Notes under the pieces: generated by a model
Databases searched by the model: none
Told to the model about the DNA's origin: nothing
Seen by the model: only the letters and a program-made list of their open reading frames with translations
Part shown: piece after piece, positions 33,101 through 42,130 of the stretch
Layout: every line of letters starts with the position of its first letter
Position numbering within the stretch: the first letter of the stretch is position 1
NCBI GenBank assembly: GCA_036362985.1
Contig: JAYGXS010000004.1
Span: 20,956,729-21,020,728, forward strand
Length of the DNA: 64,000 bases
Origin: Ligula intestinalis
Taxonomy: Eukaryota; Platyhelminthes; Cestoda; Diphyllobothriidea; Diphyllobothriidae
Reading direction: 5' to 3'
Made by a program: the position numbers and the translations under genes

Positions 33101-34216
33101 ACGGCATTATTTGGTTCTCGGGACTGCCAGACAGAGCGCCGAATGTTCAGTTTTTTTTATTAGAAAGAACGCATTCGCTTTCTCTTTTGATTAAAATGTG
33201 AAGTCTTATGGCAGGTCCCACTGATGCTGTCTTTGAGGGAAAGAGGTTTCGTTCATTTTGGTGTGGATGCATGCCTATCTCCCATTGTCTCAAATTGCAC
33301 TGTAAAGCATTTATGTCGGAAAAGAGAGTATGCTCGATGTTGTGCCAGTGAGCTAACTGTGTTTTGCTTGGTAGGCACCGATATTTCGCTTTGTTTACCT
33401 ATCAAGGTGCATTGTGAGGCGGTTTTACTGTGAGCTGCCAGCGAGAAATTTCATATTTTGGGACTACCATTTTGCAAGTCCATGAGTATGCGCGCTTCAA
33501 GGTGGACCGAGCGATCTGGGTATGGGCAATTGGCCTGTCTTTCTTTGTGGAACCAGCAATTGGCTGCATAACTGCAGTTGTGGGCCTTGAGATATATGAG
33601 GGGTTACCTCAAAAGTGATAACTTTTTATTTACTGTTTTTTAAAGATAAAATTTTTATAGCATTAATCTCCTTAATATACACTTTTACTTGTATTATGGA
33701 AAGGGGTTCTTGTTCGCGCCTCCTACTGAGAACCCTATTTTCGGCGTAGTAATTGAGTTTTACGAGCTACCTTTACCTCCTCGTTCTATTTGCGGCCTCA
33801 AACTGTAAGCTTGAAGAGGAATCCTGTACTCTTTCGGGCTGCCAAATAATGCTATACTTAAATACCTCTTATACAACGGAACTCTTACACTTACTGCCCA
33901 ATAACAGCGGTTAAAGCTGCATTAGTTGTTTTGTTTCTATTTTTGTCGTATTTGTGCAGGAAGGGAATCTTACCATTTTGGGACTTGCTTCATCTGGAAA
34001 AATGAACCGAAAAACTCTCCTCTAAATGCTCATACTTGCCTTTATGCCTTAGGTACCTCCAACTGGTCCGGAGACTACTTCTATTACACAGGAGGAGCGG
34101 CCTTCGTCGCCGAAGAGGAAAAGAACCAGACCGGTAACGGCAGCCCTCCCCTTCGCCAGCAGCTGACCGACATCTTCTACCGCGATTGGAACTCTGAATA
34201 CACCCAGGAACTGTAG
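20833..34216 (+). CDS. PLD3/PLD4-like phospholipase D family protein, 8 exons, 449 residues
   Basis: Exons: 20833-21159, 21253-21364, 21781-21911, 23858-24058, 26235-26383, 29617-29779, 30580-30682, 34053-34216. All introns are GT-AG and all phases fit. The product starts with a hydrophobic segment ([17 protein letters not shown], residues 3-19), a signal peptide or type II signal anchor. Family blocks follow: [21 protein letters not shown], the first HKD motif HAKLWSVD (H165, K167, D172) with [46 protein letters not shown], the second HKD motif HNKYMVTD (H383, K385, D390) and GTSNWSG. PLD3 and PLD4 of animals are endolysosomal 5' exonucleases acting on single-stranded nucleic acid and are also linked to BMP lipid synthesis; that activity is inferred here. 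Several NxS/T sites fit a lumenal domain. It ends at TQEL, shorter than vertebrate PLD3 (490 residues). An upstream exon could add an N-terminus. Confidence 0.93.
21253..21364 (+). CDS. PLD3/4-like exon 2
   Basis: Acceptor attttag. It codes [20 protein letters not shown] and continues to LDILMAAG, the stretch between the SFYW block and HKD1. The donor gcag|gttggt is in phase 1. Confidence 0.88.
21781..21911 (+). CDS. PLD3/4-like exon 3 (first HKD motif)
   Basis: Acceptor taaacag. It codes [26 protein letters not shown] and [14 protein letters not shown]. The catalytic His, Lys and Asp are all present. The donor is cag|gtattt, phase 0. Confidence 0.92.
22470..23060 (+). mobile_element. Tc1/mariner-superfamily transposon remnant in intron 3
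   Basis: A TA at 22468-22469 precedes cagggtatcccagaagtaac, a typical terminal repeat start. From about 22585 a frame reads [38 protein letters not shown] (second acidic residue), [20 protein letters not shown] (third) and [10 protein letters not shown]. The N-terminal part with the DNA-binding domain and first catalytic Asp is missing. A few residues after QQDGAT are deleted relative to the family pattern, and the C-terminus runs into unrelated sequence near 23050. No 3' terminal repeat was found. It is inactive. Confidence 0.85.
23858..24058 (+). CDS. PLD3/4-like exon 4
   Basis: Acceptor aataaag. It codes [20 protein letters not shown], then LPLTWPEA and the linker to [12 protein letters not shown]. 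The donor is acg|gtatgc, phase 0. Confidence 0.9.
24110..24580. repeat. Possible decayed fold-back element in intron 4
   Basis: cttgcgagttccagg at about 24122 and cttctgggactcgc at about 24552 are inverted versions of the PLE-type ends seen elsewhere (gcgagtcccagg). The inner hairpin-GAAA motifs are not clear. Confidence 0.3.
25220..25345 (+). repeat. Unnamed repeat 'C' copy in intron 4
   Basis: gttcgaccgtcgatttcgac, then a ccacgtccaccgtatgctcc segment and gcgtgtgagttagtttta, shared in order with about 55555-55630. Confidence 0.45.
25520..25655 (+). repeat. Unnamed repeat 'A' copy in intron 4
   Basis: ttgactctcagtccgcag, a ggagtgactgcgcactgcg segment and caagccacggcttttggcg, matching the copies at 9.5 and 57 kb. 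Confidence 0.5.
26235..26383 (+). CDS. PLD3/4-like exon 5
   Basis: Acceptor tcatag. It codes [20 protein letters not shown], then [20 protein letters not shown]. The strand-helix pattern matches the PLD3 segment LKALLNVVDNARSFIYVAVM. The donor aa|gtaagc is in phase 2. Confidence 0.9.
26865..27000 (+). mobile_element. Composite SINE module copy in intron 5
   Basis: tcctggtggattctagattg, a gattgcttaggaaat segment and ggttgcttccatacgcggca correspond to the upstream module at 37.25 and 12.6 kb. The tRNA-like part after it is decayed (only a gttcgagacccc B-box-like remnant near 27013). Confidence 0.5.
27660..27850 (+). repeat. Unnamed repeat 'D', copy 1
   Basis: Shares caccgggcccagttgg/caccgggttcaggtgg, aggtagatgctgtgcaa/ggtagatgttgtgcaa and a preceding tctggcctttctgaatttg-like run with 32.58-32.79 kb. 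No coding function is seen. Confidence 0.4.
28900..29170. repeat. Fold-back pair of PLE-type ends in intron 5
   Basis: The left arm (minus, about 29012-28900) and right arm (plus, about 29085-29170) each read TCTGAAAATGG or TTTGAAAATGG, a 6-bp stem, GTTCGAAA and CTCAG, then acaataaac. The GAAA box and stem II are kept, but the first box reads TGAAAAT, so the hammerhead core is not intact. Confidence 0.5.
29617..29779 (+). CDS. PLD3/4-like exon 6
   Basis: Acceptor cctttcag. It codes [20 protein letters not shown], then [20 protein letters not shown]. The donor gtg|gtgagt is in phase 0. Confidence 0.9.
29869..29882 (+). repeat. Poly-C run (14 C)
   Basis: Uninterrupted cytosines in intron 6. 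Length may be uncertain in assembly. Confidence 0.9.
30580..30682 (+). CDS. PLD3/4-like exon 7 (second HKD motif)
   Basis: Acceptor ttatttag. It codes [27 protein letters not shown] and KTLYIG. The second catalytic triad is intact. The donor atcg|gtaagt is in phase 1. Confidence 0.92.
32560..32800 (+). repeat. Unnamed repeat 'D', copy 2
   Basis: Related to 27.66-27.85 kb. It includes ttggtcatggcaccgggttc and tggtagatgttgtgcaa. It lies in intron 7. Confidence 0.4.
32974..33017 (+). ncRNA. Hammerhead-ribozyme-like motif at a PLE end (intron 7)
   Basis: Stem I 5' side TGTCT, then CUGAUGA (32979-32985), an extra C, stem II GAG-UCC...GGA-U-CUC (6 pairs with one bulge), GAAA at 33005-33008, C-G of a minimal stem III, UC, then AGGCG, which can pair with TGTCT (two G-U pairs). 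After it comes the usual PLE end (cagcgatcgagtcgtcttct). The core is intact. Confidence 0.55.
34053..34216 (+). CDS. PLD3/4-like exon 8 (terminal)
   Basis: Acceptor atgccttag. It codes [14 protein letters not shown], an acidic loop ([10 protein letters not shown]) and [19 protein letters not shown]. Stop TAG at 34214-34216. It ends soon after the conserved RDW block. Confidence 0.92.
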
Positions 34217-34297
34217 AACAGCGTGTTTTTTGTTGTAGTACTCGTCGTCTGAGCTCGCAGCTCAGCTCATTGTTGCCAATACTCAGAACCCTTTTTA

Positions 34298-34303
34298 AAT
34301 AAA
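34298..34303 (+). terminator. Polyadenylation signal AATAAA of the PLD3/4-like gene
   Basis: A canonical AATAAA lies 82 bases after the stop codon. It is followed by a T/G-containing stretch. Confidence 0.75.
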
Positions 34304-34384
34304 GTGTCAACGTTACATTGACGCACTATGTTTTAACTTACCGAGACTACAAAATTCTGCATGTAGGCGACTCTACTTACTATC

Positions 34385-34560
34385 ACCGGCCGGGGAGGGG
34401 CAAGCAGCGAAAGGCGGTTCACACGCTGTGTGCCGCAAACACTGAAGTAAAAACTACGAAGGGGGATAAAATCAGTCACCCACCTCCTCACGGCACTTGG
34501 AGTTGGGGCTTGTACATGGACCAGAAGCAAATATCGGGTGCTGGGTGATGATAGTTCGAC
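34385..34560 (+). repeat. Unnamed repeat 'E', copy 1
   Basis: Begins gccggggaggggcaagcagc and includes cacttggagttggggcttg. It is related to 36075-36250 in direct orientation. Confidence 0.6.
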
Positions 34561-34849
34561 CATCGATGTCGATGAAGTCAACCATGGCTCAGGGGCAGGT
34601 AAGGTGACTGGACTGAGAGACGAGATTTAAGCGAAATAGACGCGCTGTCGTCTACCTCAATCTAAACCCTCAACCCGTTTGAACCGGTGACAAGACACAG
34701 AACGGAATCAGGCGTAGACCGCTTTCTACAATGCAGGCCAGAACACCACCTTACTTAGTCTTAATTGGCAGTAAACTTTTCCGCTGGTAATACCATACTA
34801 TTTACCCTCACCTCCCTTCGGCAGATGTCCAGACAGACTCAAGGTGACC

Positions 34850-35100
34850 AAGTCCGCTACTGCTACTTTTGCTACAACTAACTAGGGGTGTAGCTGAGTG
34901 ATAATAGTATTGGTAACATTTCTGGCGTTATTATTAGTCAGATGTGACGCCGACTAAAGTTACCGCTAGACTCGTACCTCCTGGATTTCAAAAAGAACTG
35001 TGAACCTCGGATTATGCTTTTTCCTGTAAGTATATGTATGAAGGCCGGAGAATAGTATGGCTTGCCTCGGTTTCAGTCCAGTCAGCTTTATCCACGAGTG
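34850..35100 (+). repeat. Unnamed repeat 'F', copy 1
   Basis: Shares gctacaacta, gtagctgagtgataatagta and tcagatgtgacgccga-like runs with 35.57-35.84 kb, in direct orientation about 700 bp apart. Confidence 0.5.
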
Positions 35101-35569
35101 TGACACTTTATCTTCAGTTTGGAATGCGCAGACTAGGATACTGTTACCAGAAGTAGTGTGTCTACACTAAGAGTGCTAATCTAGTGATCATTTATACTAA
35201 GACCACTGAATAGTATACTATAATACTGACTGTGTGTGCTTGTAGGAAGTCGGCATCCAGTATATAGTATGGGGTAGATAATAATGAGCTCAGGGGTTAA
35301 TGCACAATATTAAATGATAACCAAAGTTTCTGTCATGCCATTATACCGCAACGTTGTGTCGTTTGCTGTCTATTGGCCAAAGGCAGGCTTGCTACAGTAT
35401 CTGACTTGCGATGTACAAAGCATAGCCGCATGGTATCGTCTTTTCTCATGATTCGGATGCCTGGTGGGGACTAAGTGGAATCAGCCAGCGCATGAGCATG
35501 TCATCTATCATCGCTTTGAGCTGTGTCTGGTAGTTTGCGATAGAAACCGTCCTATAATAACTGTCATGC

Positions 35570-35840
35570 TGCTACTACCGCAACTACTGCTACAACTACT
35601 TGTTTTATACTCCTGACTAGCAATGCAGCTGAGTGTTAGTAATACTGGCACTGTTTCTGACATAAGTATTTGTCAGAGGTGACGCTGATCATAGTCCATG
35701 CTGGGGCCCATATCTCCTCGATCTCAACAAGGAGAGTTAATCTAGTTTTTTTGTCTTTCCAAGCAAATACATGTTTGAGGCCCAGAGCCCATCAGGGCTT
35801 GCCTGATTTTCCATCCACTCAACTCTATCCACCAGGCTGT
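35570..35840 (+). repeat. Unnamed repeat 'F', copy 2
   Basis: A direct copy of the 34.85 kb unit with cagctgagtgttagtaatac and tcagaggtgacgctgatc. The remainder of 34.3-36.3 kb has no recognised gene. Confidence 0.5.
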
Positions 35841-36074
35841 CATCTTATGGGTTAAAGAAACTTTATTGAGTAATAGCTGAAGTTTTATCACGCCTTTCTG
35901 TCTAATAGTACCGTTTTCAGGCACACTTTTAGTTTGTCGGAGTATCTAACTCATCTTGATGTTTAGGGGACGTCTCCTGACTAATAGGAGACCAATCTGC
36001 TCCAGAATTAACTAACATCCGCATATTCTATACTATAACTGTCAGTTGCTGAGTAATAAGCAATAAGGAGAGCA

Positions 36075-36250
36075 GATGGGAGGCCGGGAGGCAAGCAGCA
36101 AAAGGCGATTCAGGTAGTTTGTCGTACTTTTGTGCCGCAAAGACTTAAATTCAAACTACGAAGGAAGATAGAAGTCGTCAGCCACCTTCTTACAGCACTT
36201 GGAGTTGGGGCTTGCACACGGACCAGAGGCAAACGTCAGGCGCCACGTGA
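36075..36250 (+). repeat. Unnamed repeat 'E', copy 2
   Basis: aggccgggaggcaagcagca, then cacttggagttggggcttgc and caaacgtcaggcgcc, matching copy 1. Confidence 0.6.
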
Positions 36251-36359
36251 TAACGCCGAAAAACCCACTACCATAGCAAACGCGTTGGGATTCCTTTAAA
36301 TGGATTCGTGGCGAAACAACTACGTCAAAGAAACTCTGTGATTTTTTTATGGACACCGA

Positions 36360-37220
36360 CGGCTTAAGATGCAGCAGGAGTGAGGAGAAGGGGGTTCATT
36401 CAACGAGTCCCAACGAGGTCCACGCAAGATTGAAATTATTGCAAACGGTGACAACCACGTGATTCGTCAGCTGCATGAGTCATCTTTCGCCGGACGTCAG
36501 TCCTGACTACCGGGACACTGCCCAGTAGTCACACGGGGAGGCGCGGGAAACCAGCATTTCGGAGGCTAGTGAACCGATTGACCACGTAATCCTCACGCCG
36601 ATAATTAACGGTGATGCTGATGAAGTTACAGCAATTAAAACGGCTCAGATGCGGGCTGATAAGCCATTATCGCATCAAATATGAGCGCCAGTGAAAACTG
36701 TGAGGTCTGCTTATTATAGTAGGTATGCGGTGACCGCGTGGTGAGTAGGTCTTTCTACGATATCACCTTTAGCTAAGAATATGTCTGATTATGGGCTAGT
36801 CCAAAATGTCAGACCAATGCACTTCTTGTTTCAGCTATCACATGTTTTATATCATAAGTTGAACGCAGGCATCTCAAGAAATATGATTTGATGGAAGGCG
36901 TTCTTTGGGAAAATACGGTAACTTTATTGTATAAATGTTTGACGTTGTCAGACAGGATTTCCTAAGTAATAACTAATTACTAATATAAACTGCCGGCGAG
37001 ATAAGTAGCACAAGACGTTGACTGTACTTTTTTGCAGCTGTCAGACATTGAGGGCTGGAAAATACAGAAAGATAACCGAACACAGGGAATAAAACTCGAG
37101 CTATAGCCTAAGGATAGCAGACTGACATCGTGACTGCTTTCGGGCCGCTCGTAGGCGAAACGTGCCGAACAGTGCCACGATCTTCTGCAGAGCTGTACCT
37201 CAACAGATCGCAGGACATTT
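36360..37220. other. Stretch without recognised gene
   Basis: Short open frames only (for example 36980-37231 minus). No domains were recognised. aggatttcctaagtaata at about 36954 may be a fragment of the composite SINE module in inverse orientation. Confidence 0.3.
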
Positions 37221-37221
37221 A

Positions 37222-37548
37222 AATCTACCAAAGCCTCCTAATAATTAATTGAGCCTAGTAGTCATTCTGGTGGAGTCTAGATGATTGTTTAGGAAACCTG
37301 CCTGGGCAGCCAGCTTACTGTATCCGTAATGGTGCTTTCCATACGAGCAGTAGGTTGTGCAGGTGAATTGACCCGCGTGATTAAATTCACGGCTCACGGT
37401 GAGTCTCGTAGCTCAACGATAGGGCGTTGGCTGGGCAAAAGCCTTCCCTGCTGTGTGGTTTCGACTCTCACCGAGACCGCGAATCTTCCACAGTTGCATC
37501 ATCTAAATTTCAAATATGCAAACCTTCTTAATAAAATACAGGGGCGAC
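37222..37548 (+). mobile_element. Composite SINE: upstream module + tRNA-like unit + tail
   Basis: Module 37222-37400 (ccaaagcctcctaataat, cctagtagtcattctgg, tctagatgattgtttagg, ttccatacgagcag), tRNA-like unit 37403-37477, tail 37480-37548 (caaacc, ttcttaataaaatac). The order matches the minus-strand copy at 12.34-12.67 kb. The 3' end lies 14 bases before the terminal repeat of the 4.7 kb element. Confidence 0.65.
37403..37477 (+). other. tRNA-like unit in the composite SINE
   Basis: The acceptor GTCTCG/CGAGAC pairs. A-box TAGCTCAACGATAGG, a GGCT/AGCC anticodon stem with a 7-base loop reading GGGCAAA, and B-box ggtttcgactc are present. The T-stem has a T-T mismatch. It is better preserved than the 12.4 kb copy, but it sits in a repeat, so a functional tRNA is unlikely. 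Confidence 0.55.
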
Positions 37549-38271
37549 AGTAGTTTACATAGTGCACTTCATGTATCCCTAGTCCCAGCATTTTTTCCTA
37601 TAGAGGTGATAGATGTTTTAGGCAGTGGAATGTAATTTAATAAATGCTGTATTAAATTTATCTTCTTTTATTTAGAAATGTTGTTTATTTATATCTGTAG
37701 ATTTCCATAATCTGTATTATCACTTAGCGTATTTAAAAAAAAAACGATTATCAAATGGCAGGTTTCTTGAAATTCCTGATAAATAGAAATGGTGCTTAGG
37801 GGGTCATTTACTTCAACTTACCTCAGGTCTATCTTACCGTTCTGGAGTTAGATTAGTATAGTCCGCGGCCCCTAGCGCCGCGCACACCTTCAACTTACAT
37901 GTGGAACAACTTATTCCCAGCGGTCGGGGGAAACGAATTTGACTGCAGTTGTCGCCAAGGGCCATACAACGTTCATAATGAAATTTGACCTGGCGATTTA
38001 ACGTATATTTAGTAACACTATTTTGATTGATTCAGTTTATTGAATGCTGCGAAAGCCTTCTACTCAGTTAAATCGTCATTTTGGTTAGGTTTATTAAGAG
38101 AAATGGCCACTAGTTTTGGGGACATTGGGAGTAGTCTCATATGGAAGGAATTTCCTATGCTATTACGAAAGAGAGAACCAAACTACACTTTAATGTTGAT
38201 AGTACTAAGAAGGAACTCCAAAATGAGTGAAATAGGTATATGAAATATCCCTTGCAGAACTGGAAAGTTTA

Positions 38272-38352
38272 TCCATAATTCAGAAGGAGAAATGGCGTTC
38301 ACCGAGAGCGGTATATTTGTGGTCTGACGTTTCGAATTGACGTTCCATAATT
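38272..38352 (-). mobile_element. Short PLE-type insertion with 9-bp target duplication
   Basis: tccataatt occurs at 38272-38280 and 38344-38352 on either side of a 63-bp insert. The insert contains (minus strand) TTCGAAACGTCAG, the signature of the fold-back family. The sister tandem unit (about 39605) has only one corresponding site, which shows the empty allele. Confidence 0.65.
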
Positions 38353-40200
38353 GTTCAGATTGAAGTAAAGCCAAGTTAAAGGGACCAAATTTGTTTGCAG
38401 TAACATTGAAGATTTGTATTTTAAAAATTGTGTTTAGCTATTCCGTGAAGTCTTTATATACAAAATGCAGTAACAGAAGAGTATTTGTTTGGATGCACCA
38501 ATGAACCTCGAATATCCTTCAACAAAAAACAAATGTCTAACATGTTCTCGCTAATTTAAGACAAAGAAGGCCTTATTGAATATAAGTCATGAAGAAATAT
38601 AGTTTTTGTATACTTTACGTTCCCCTTTTGCTTTATTTAGAAACGGAACAGACGAAAGAATAATAAGTATTTCAAAAAATGGCAATGTATATGGCCAGTT
38701 TTTTTTAATTCGCCAGTTAATAACTGAAAGTGGAATTAATCTACTCATGCGGAAGGTAATCCATTATAAAGAGAAAAGAAAGTTAATTCATCTTCAGTCA
38801 AATTGAATCGTTTATCTTCAAGAAACTTCATTGTGACATGACGTTGAAAATAGTTTATATACGCAGAAGTTCATCAGCCGAATATCTAATCAAAGCAATT
38901 TCAAAGAGGTTACCTTTTATGAAAAGTTTTTTTTATTAATCTTAGGAATAGTAGTTTCACAGCTTCAGTGCGGACAAGATTTACCCTCGGCAATGTGTTT
39001 TGCTGCTTTGAGGCATTTCTGTATATCAAAAACGTTGATATATTCTTTAAAACTAATATCGGAAAAGACTTTATTTTGGTAAATGCTCTTGATATCTATC
39101 TTATTGAGAAGGTTTTGGTGTAAACGTCGAACATATGCAGAATTTATAAATTTATAAAGGAAGACAGTAAAAACAAGGAAAATTATGACACACATTTGTT
39201 GATGACATTCAATAAATATTTATCCAGTAAGATTAAAGTTGACAGAATGTCTTGACTGAAGAAAAGTTCTTTCTATATATGCAGTAGCCACCGAAGACCA
39301 TGCAACGCTAATTATGAAATTTGCTTGGACACTTTGGCATATATTTGAAAACACTATTGTGAGTCATTCAGTTTATTGAATTCTGCAATAGCCTTTTACT
39401 CAGTAAAATCGTCATTTTAGTTGGGCTTATTAAGAGAAATAACCATTAGTTTTGCGGAAATTGGGAGTAGCCTCATATAAAAGGAATTTCCTATGCTATT
39501 ACAAAAGAGCGAACCAAACCGCACGTTAAAGTTGATAATACTAAGGAGGAACTCCAAAATAAATAAAATAGGTACAGAAGATATCCTTTCCAGAACTGGA
39601 AAAGTTTATACAAAATTGTTCAGATTGAAGTGAAGCCAAGTTAAAGGAAACAAATTGTTTGCAGTAACATTGAACATATGTGTTTCAGAAATTATGCTTA
39701 GCTATCTGGGGAAGTTTCTTTGTAAAAAAATGCATTAACAGAAGAGTTTTTGTTTGAATGTAGCAATGAACCTCAAATGCCCTTTTATAAAAACCAAATG
39801 TCTAACATGTTTTCGTATATTTAACACAAATAATGCCTTATTTAATGTAAGCCGTGAAGAAAAATAGTTTTTTGTGTACCTTACAATCTCCTTTTACTTT
39901 ATTTAGAAATGGAACAGACGAACGAATAATAAGTACTTCAAAAAATGGCAATGTATAGGGCCAGTTTTTTTAATTCGCTAGTATATATCTAAAAGTTGAA
40001 TTAATCTTCTCATGCGGAAGGTAAACCATTGTAAAGAGAAAAGAAAGTTCTTTTATTTCCAGTCAAATTGAATCGTTTATCTTCAGAAAACTTAAAGAAA
40101 TTCTCAAATTTAATTGTGACATTACGTTGGAGAAATTTACTATTCACAGATGTTCAGAAGAAGAAAAAAAAGACTCGACCGCTGGGACAATATGTTTATT

Positions 40201-40244
40201 TGCCTGACGTTTCGATATCCATCGCGGATTCATCATCAGAGACA
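40201..40244 (-). ncRNA. Hammerhead-ribozyme-like motif, left arm of fold-back PLE
   Basis: Minus strand: UGUCU, CUGAUGA, an extra U, stem II containing AUCCG CGA UGGAU, GAAAC, GUC, AGGCA. The core boxes are intact. One stem II pair is G-U, where the right arm has G-C. Confidence 0.55.
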
Positions 40245-41025
40245 TGAGTAGCAGAAAGGTTAAGTATGCACAGAAGTTTACAGTATTTATAGGACACAGT
40301 CATTACTGCAAGCATACAGCAACAATTAAAGTTAATTGCCTTCTTGTGCGTGGACTGCTTGTTGGACGGCACGCGGGCTCTGACCTGTCGAACTTTCGTC
40401 ATGGGCGGTGAGGTTCGGCATGATGATTGCTCGGCCGTCTGGCTCTCCGGTGTTGGCGTACGATGAGGCGGTGGCCTGCCCGTTCCTCAAGTGACGGCTG
40501 GCTTTGGCCAAATTGAATCTCAGGATTGAATATGGATTGCGAAAATCGTTGCACTTGTTGATGGATTGGGGGCCCGTGAACCATGACTCAAGCAGTTCTC
40601 GGCTCACCCGATTGTCACCTCTTGCGAGAATTTCGGCCTCGTCAAATTTGAAGGTGTGGCCGGGTCTCGTCGAATGAGCCGTAAATTGAGAATTGGCATC
40701 ATTTCGCCGCACTGCAGCCGCGTGTTAGGCAATTCGCGTCCTGAGAAGTCTGCCAGTTTCTCCGACATAGTTGCCTTGACCGCAACTGCATCAGATCCTG
40801 TAGACGACCCCAGATGTTTCTTGCCGTGGCATTGGGTCTTTCGGCTTCATTATCTGACCCACCGCCCGTGACGAAAGTTCAACAGGTCAGAGCCCGCGTG
40901 CCGTCCAACAAGCACTCCACGCACAAGAAGGCAATTAACGTTAATTGTTGCTGTATGCTTGCAGTAATGACTGTGTCCTATAAATACTGCAAACCTCTGT
41001 GCATGCTTAACCTTTCTGCTACTCA

Positions 41026-41069
41026 TGTCTCTGATGACGAATCCGCGACGGATATCGAAACGTCAGGCG
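41026..41069 (+). ncRNA. Hammerhead-ribozyme-like motif, right arm of fold-back PLE
   Basis: UGUCU (41026-41030), CUGAUGA (41031-41037), an extra C, stem II with AUCCG/CGGAU around a CGA loop, GAAA (41057-41060), then CGUC and AGGCG (41065-41069), which pairs with UGUCU using two G-U pairs. The expected cut is after GUC. The stem III of two bases is minimal, as reported for ribozymes of Penelope-like elements that work as dimers. Confidence 0.55.
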
Positions 41070-41570
41070 AATAAACATATTGTCCCAGTGATGGAGTCTT
41101 ATTCTTCGCAATTGCTTCCTGGGACACGGATGTTCGCTTGTATTGGCACGCAGAAGTTCGTCAGCCGAATATCTAATCAAAGCAATTTCTAAGCGGTAAC
41201 CTTTTATGGAAAGTATTTTATTAATCTTAGGAAAAGTTGCAGAGTTATACTGCTGACATGATTTACTCTTGACAATGTGGTTTGCTGTTTCGAGGCATTT
41301 CTACAAAGAAGCAACATGGTCATCATTCTAATAACTAATATCCGAAAACACTTTCTTTCGGTAAATACTGTTTATATATACCTTATTTTAAAGGTTTTTG
41401 TGAAAACGTCGAACAGATGCGCAAATTATGAATTGATCAGTGAAGATGGTAAAAACAAGCAATTTGATGACACACTTTTTCGATGACATTCAATAAATAC
41501 GTAACCGGTAATAACAGGCTTTACACAATATTTTGACTAACAAAAAATTCTTTTATTATATAGCAAGTCG

Positions 41571-42130
41571 TTGCTTCAAGTTTTCAACTTAACACAATAT
41601 CTAAATTTATTGTTCTAATTTAGAGCTCTTTTTTACGTCTCTAGAACCATGGCATTATCGAGAAAATTTTATAATCCTTTACGAACACTTAGTAATTCCT
41701 ATAGTTATTTTACGTACTTAATAGGCCTTATGCCGTTCATTATTATTTCTATGTTTTCCTAAATACATTCACATTGGTATTGGAGTAATGACCAAACTTA
41801 TACAAATTAAGGAAAATTACGTGGTCAACGGCGACCACTGTAGAAAGTGGTTGCTTCAAGTTTTCAATTTAACACAATGTCTAAATTTATTGTTCAAATT
41901 TATAGCTCTTTTTTCGTCGCCAAAATCACGGGATTATCGAGAAAATTTTAATTTTCTTTACAAACACTTAGTTATTCCTATAGTTCTTTTAAGTACCTAA
42001 TATGCCTGATGCAGTTCATTATTATTTCTAAATCCTCCTAAATGCATTCACATTAGTATTCGAATAATGATCAAACTCATACAAAGTTATGAAAATTGCA
42101 TGGTCCGTGGTGACTACTGTACATATTTTC
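41571..42130 (+). repeat. Two tandem 280-bp units
   Basis: ttgcttcaagttttcaa at 41571 recurs at 41851, and the units stay similar to gaccactgtag/gactactgtac. They lie between the 1.3 kb units and the right terminal repeat. Confidence 0.8.

Larger units (their letters stand above)
40146..41150. mobile_element. Fold-back Penelope-like element inserted in tandem unit 2
   Basis: The left arm (minus, about 40160-40404) and right arm (plus, about 40866-41110) are inverted copies of about 240 bp. Both translate to the same peptide blocks (VRARVPSNK, NCCCMLAVMTVSYKYCK). The middle (about 40850-40405, minus) encodes a GIY-YIG-type endonuclease C-terminus: RNDANSQFTAHSTRPGHTF, then FDEAEILARG, ELLESWFTG and SINKCND. 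Comparison with tandem unit 1 (about 38865) shows the insertion point. cagatgttcag on the left and cagaagttcgtcag on the right look like an imperfect target duplication. Confidence 0.75.
37951..41570 (+). repeat. Two tandem units of about 1.3 kb inside the 4.7 kb element
   Basis: Unit 1 is about 37951-39284 and unit 2 about 39285-41570. They align over their length (for example gtttattgaatgctgcgaaa/gtttattgaattctgcaata; gtctaacatgttctcg/gtctaacatgttttcg). Unit 1 carries a 63-bp insertion and unit 2 a PLE insertion of about 1 kb. Neither encodes a conserved protein, since frames open in one unit are broken in the other. Confidence 0.8.
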
